The notes beneath the pieces are model-generated. The model saw only the letters and a program-made list of their open reading frames with translations. It was not told the DNA's origin and searched no databases. Below are positions 62,368 to 64,000 of a stretch of DNA of 64,000 nucleotides, piece by piece (the first letter of the stretch is position 1; every line of letters begins with the position of its first letter). This DNA comes from Geothrix sp. 21YS21S-2 (GTDB taxonomy: Bacteria > Acidobacteriota > Holophagae > Holophagales > Holophagaceae): assembly GCF_030846775.1 (NCBI RefSeq), contig NZ_CP132910.1:5184136-5248135 (forward strand), read 5' to 3'. The translations under genes were made by a program, and so were the position numbers.

Positions 62368-63579
62368 ATGCGCGTGCTGCTGGTGGAGGACAAGGACAGT
62401 TTCCGCAGGATGCTGGTGCAGGCCCTGGAGAGCGGCCCCTGGGAGGTGACGGCGGTGGGCGACCCGCGGGAGGCCCTGCAGGCCCTGGCCGGGGGCGCCT
62501 TCGACATCCTCGTGACCGATCTCCGGCTGCCGGCCATGTCGGGCCTGGAGCTGCTGAAGGCCGCCAAGCGCGCCCAGCCCGCGCTGCGGGCCGTGGTCAT
62601 GTCCGCCTTCGGGGAGCCCGCCGACATCGTCGAGGCCATCCGCTGGGGCGCCGACGATTTCCTGCCCAAGCCCTTCGACCTGGATGTCTTCGGCGCGGTG
62701 CTGGACCGCCTGCGCAGCCTGCGCATGGCCCCGCCGCCCGACCCCCGGGAACCCTGGGTCGTCCATTCCCCGGCCATGGCGGCCCTGGAGCGCGGCCTGG
62801 TGAAGGCCGCGGGCTCCGCCGAGCCTGTCCTCTTCCACGGCGAACCCGGCACCGGCAAGGCCCGGGCGGCGCGCCGGCTCCATGCCCTGCGCCATCCCCA
62901 GGCCCCCTTCCTCGCGTGGGATGGCGCACAGGGCGCCCCCGGGCCCGCGGAGCTGGCGCTGCTCCGGGGCGGCAGCGTCTACGTGGCAGGCCTGGAAGGG
63001 CTCCCGGCGCCCGCCCTCATCGCGGCCATGGAGGGCGCGGAGGGGCAGGGCGTCCACTGGATGGGCGGCTGCGGGAGCCCGGAGGCGCTGCCCGAGCCCG
63101 TGCGGCTGCGCATGGGCGTCCTCACCTTCCGGCTGCCGCCCCTGCGCGAGCGCCGGGAGGACATCCTGCCCCTCTTCCGCACCTTCCTGGAGCTGCACGC
63201 CAGGCGCGAGGGGCGGCCCGTGCCCATCGTGGAGCGGGCCATGGAGAAGGACCTCCTCCACCGCGAGTGGCCCGGCAACCTCAGGCAGCTCACCTGGGGC
63301 CTGACCCAGGCCCTGGGCGGCACCGCGGGTTCGGTGCTCGCCGCGCTGCCGCCCGACGGCGCCAGGCGCGGCAGCTCCATGGTGCTGCCCTTTCCCGGGC
63401 CCGGCACGCTGGAGGCCATGCTGGGCGTCGTGTCCCGGGCCGCAGAGGGCGTCCTTCTGCGCAGGGCCATGGAGGGCCGCGCGTCCGACCCGGCCGCCCT
63501 GGCCCGGGAGCTGGGCCTCACGCCCAGGGCCCTCGCCAAGGCCCTGCGCGAGCACGGCATTCCCCTGGAGGACGACTGA
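62368..63579 (+). CDS. Response regulator with degenerate sigma-54 activator-like AAA+ domain
   Basis: A 403-residue NtrC-like protein. The receiver domain (1-120) has MRVLLVEDKDSF and ILVTDLRLPAMSG with a phospho-acceptor Asp. The AAA+ domain has a Walker A (GEPGTGKARAARRL), a weak Walker B region, an arginine-finger-like segment (LPPLRERREDILPLF) and REWPGNLRQL, but the GAFTGA sigma-54 contact loop is absent and the domain is shortened. A Fis-type HTH (LARELGLTPRALAKALREHGIP) ends the protein. It may regulate without sigma-54. The next gene starts one base into its stop. Confidence 0.82.
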   Translation: MRVLLVEDKDSFRRMLVQALESGPWEVTAVGDPREALQALAGGAFDILVTDLRLPAMSGLELLKAAKRAQPALRAVVMSAFGEPADIVEAIRWGADDFLPKPFDLDVFGAVLDRLRSLRMAPPPDPREPWVVHSPAMAALERGLVKAAGSAEPVLFHGEPGTGKARAARRLHALRHPQAPFLAWDGAQGAPGPAELALLRGGSVYVAGLEGLPAPALIAAMEGAEGQGVHWMGGCGSPEALPEPVRLRMGVLTFRLPPLRERREDILPLFRTFLELHARREGRPVPIVERAMEKDLLHREWPGNLRQLTWGLTQALGGTAGSVLAALPPDGARRGSSMVLPFPGPGTLEAMLGVVSRAAEGVLLRRAMEGRASDPAALARELGLTPRALAKALREHGIPLEDD

Positions 63580-64000
63580 TGAGCGGACCTGACGACGTGA
63601 GGGAGCTCGTGAGGGCGGGCCTGCGGGGCCTCTCCCGGGTGGTGGTGGGCAAGGACGGGCCGGTGCGCCGGTCCGTGGCCGTGCTGCTCTCGGGCGGCCA
63701 CCTCCTGCTGGAGGACCTCCCCGGCGTGGGCAAGACCACCCTGGCCAAGGGCCTCAGCCGGCTCCTGGGCGGGTCCTACCAGCGGGTGCAGGGAACCAAC
63801 GACCTCCTGCCCTCGGACCTCCTGGGGATCCACCTGTGGGAGGCCGCGGGCCAGACGTTCCGGTTCCAGCAGGGCCCGATCTTCGCGAACGTCGTCCTCC
63901 TGGACGAGCTGAACCGCATCGGGCCCAAGACCCAGAGCGCCCTGCTGGAGGTGATGGTGGAGGGCCAGGTGACCCTCGACCGCACCACGTACCGGCTCCC
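63579..64000 (+). CDS. MoxR-family AAA+ ATPase (3' end outside window)
   Basis: The first 140 residues are visible. LLLEDLPGVGKTTLAKGLSRLLG is the Walker A region of MoxR proteins, QGTNDLLPSDLLGIHLW the family motif after it, and ANVVLLDELNRIGPKTQSALLEVMVEGQVT the Walker B segment. MoxR ATPases act as chaperones, often with DUF58 and VWA proteins. The start overlaps the regulator stop (TGATG). The rest lies beyond the right edge. Confidence 0.9.
   Translation, partial: MSGPDDVRELVRAGLRGLSRVVVGKDGPVRRSVAVLLSGGHLLLEDLPGVGKTTLAKGLSRLLGGSYQRVQGTNDLLPSDLLGIHLWEAAGQTFRFQQGPIFANVVLLDELNRIGPKTQSALLEVMVEGQVTLDRTTYRL

Overview
The window is about 70% GC and gene-dense, with many overlapping start/stop codons. 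It looks like chromosome of a motile, fermentative or respiratory anaerobe of the Acidobacteriota, most likely Holophagae (Geothrix/Mesoterricola/Holophaga type). I infer this from general character: very high GC, [FeFe]-hydrogenase maturation genes, an flhA-flhF-flhG-fliA-fliM-fliN/Y block and Ig-rich lipoproteins. No rRNA or ribosomal protein gene is present to prove it.

Layout. 1-8.3 kb: succinate-semialdehyde dehydrogenase-like enzyme, ketopantoate reductase-like protein, a large RCC1/Ig lipoprotein, a GreA/GreB-type factor, diaminopropionate ammonia-lyase, and tRNA-Val(GAC) with its own terminator. 8.3-15.1 kb: small membrane protein, GlmS, an intact ISL3-family insertion sequence (perfect 16-bp inverted repeats, 8-bp target duplication, a 92-nt palindrome inside), and a secreted erythromycin-esterase-fold protein. 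15.1-22.3 kb: flagellar operon on the minus strand behind a sigma-54-type promoter. 22.4-27.4 kb: Ig-type lipoproteins, a cation diffusion facilitator, and a collagen-like/beta-propeller surface protein.

27.4-34.2 kb is the most interesting part. It is a 6.7-kb accessory island with an AT-rich regulatory core, bounded by a perfect 34-bp direct repeat that duplicates the 3' end of hydE. It carries two divergent units. The minus unit is amino-acid permease, Fe(II)/2-oxoglutarate dioxygenase (IDO type), PLP fold-type I enzyme, AzlC and AzlD. The plus unit is a 15-codon ORF with a full-length Shine-Dalgarno sequence, two mutually exclusive hairpins, an M29-like metallopeptidase and a GNAT acetyltransferase. 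I read it as a candidate pathway for making, exporting and self-protecting against a modified amino acid; that reading is inference.

34.2-41.5 kb: hydE, hydF and aspA (H-cluster assembly), then a two-subunit amine/imino-acid oxidoreductase. 41.5-48.3 kb: hybrid sensor kinase, YqgE, RNase HI, lysine 6-transaminase, MoaE. 48.3-50.6 kb: flgF-flgG-flgA behind a clear sigma-54 promoter. 51.0-55.5 kb: an aconitase-family enzyme with fused swivel domain, a DUF1338 2-oxoadipate dioxygenase/decarboxylase (HglS type) and a D-2-hydroxyglutarate dehydrogenase-type flavoprotein; with lysine 6-transaminase these outline lysine breakdown to 2-oxoglutarate. 55.5-64.0 kb: LytS/LytTR two-component pair, TonB-dependent receptor, MazG, fused AroD-AroE, a degenerate NtrC-like regulator, and the start of a MoxR ATPase.

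No CRISPR array, rRNA operon or replication origin was seen.
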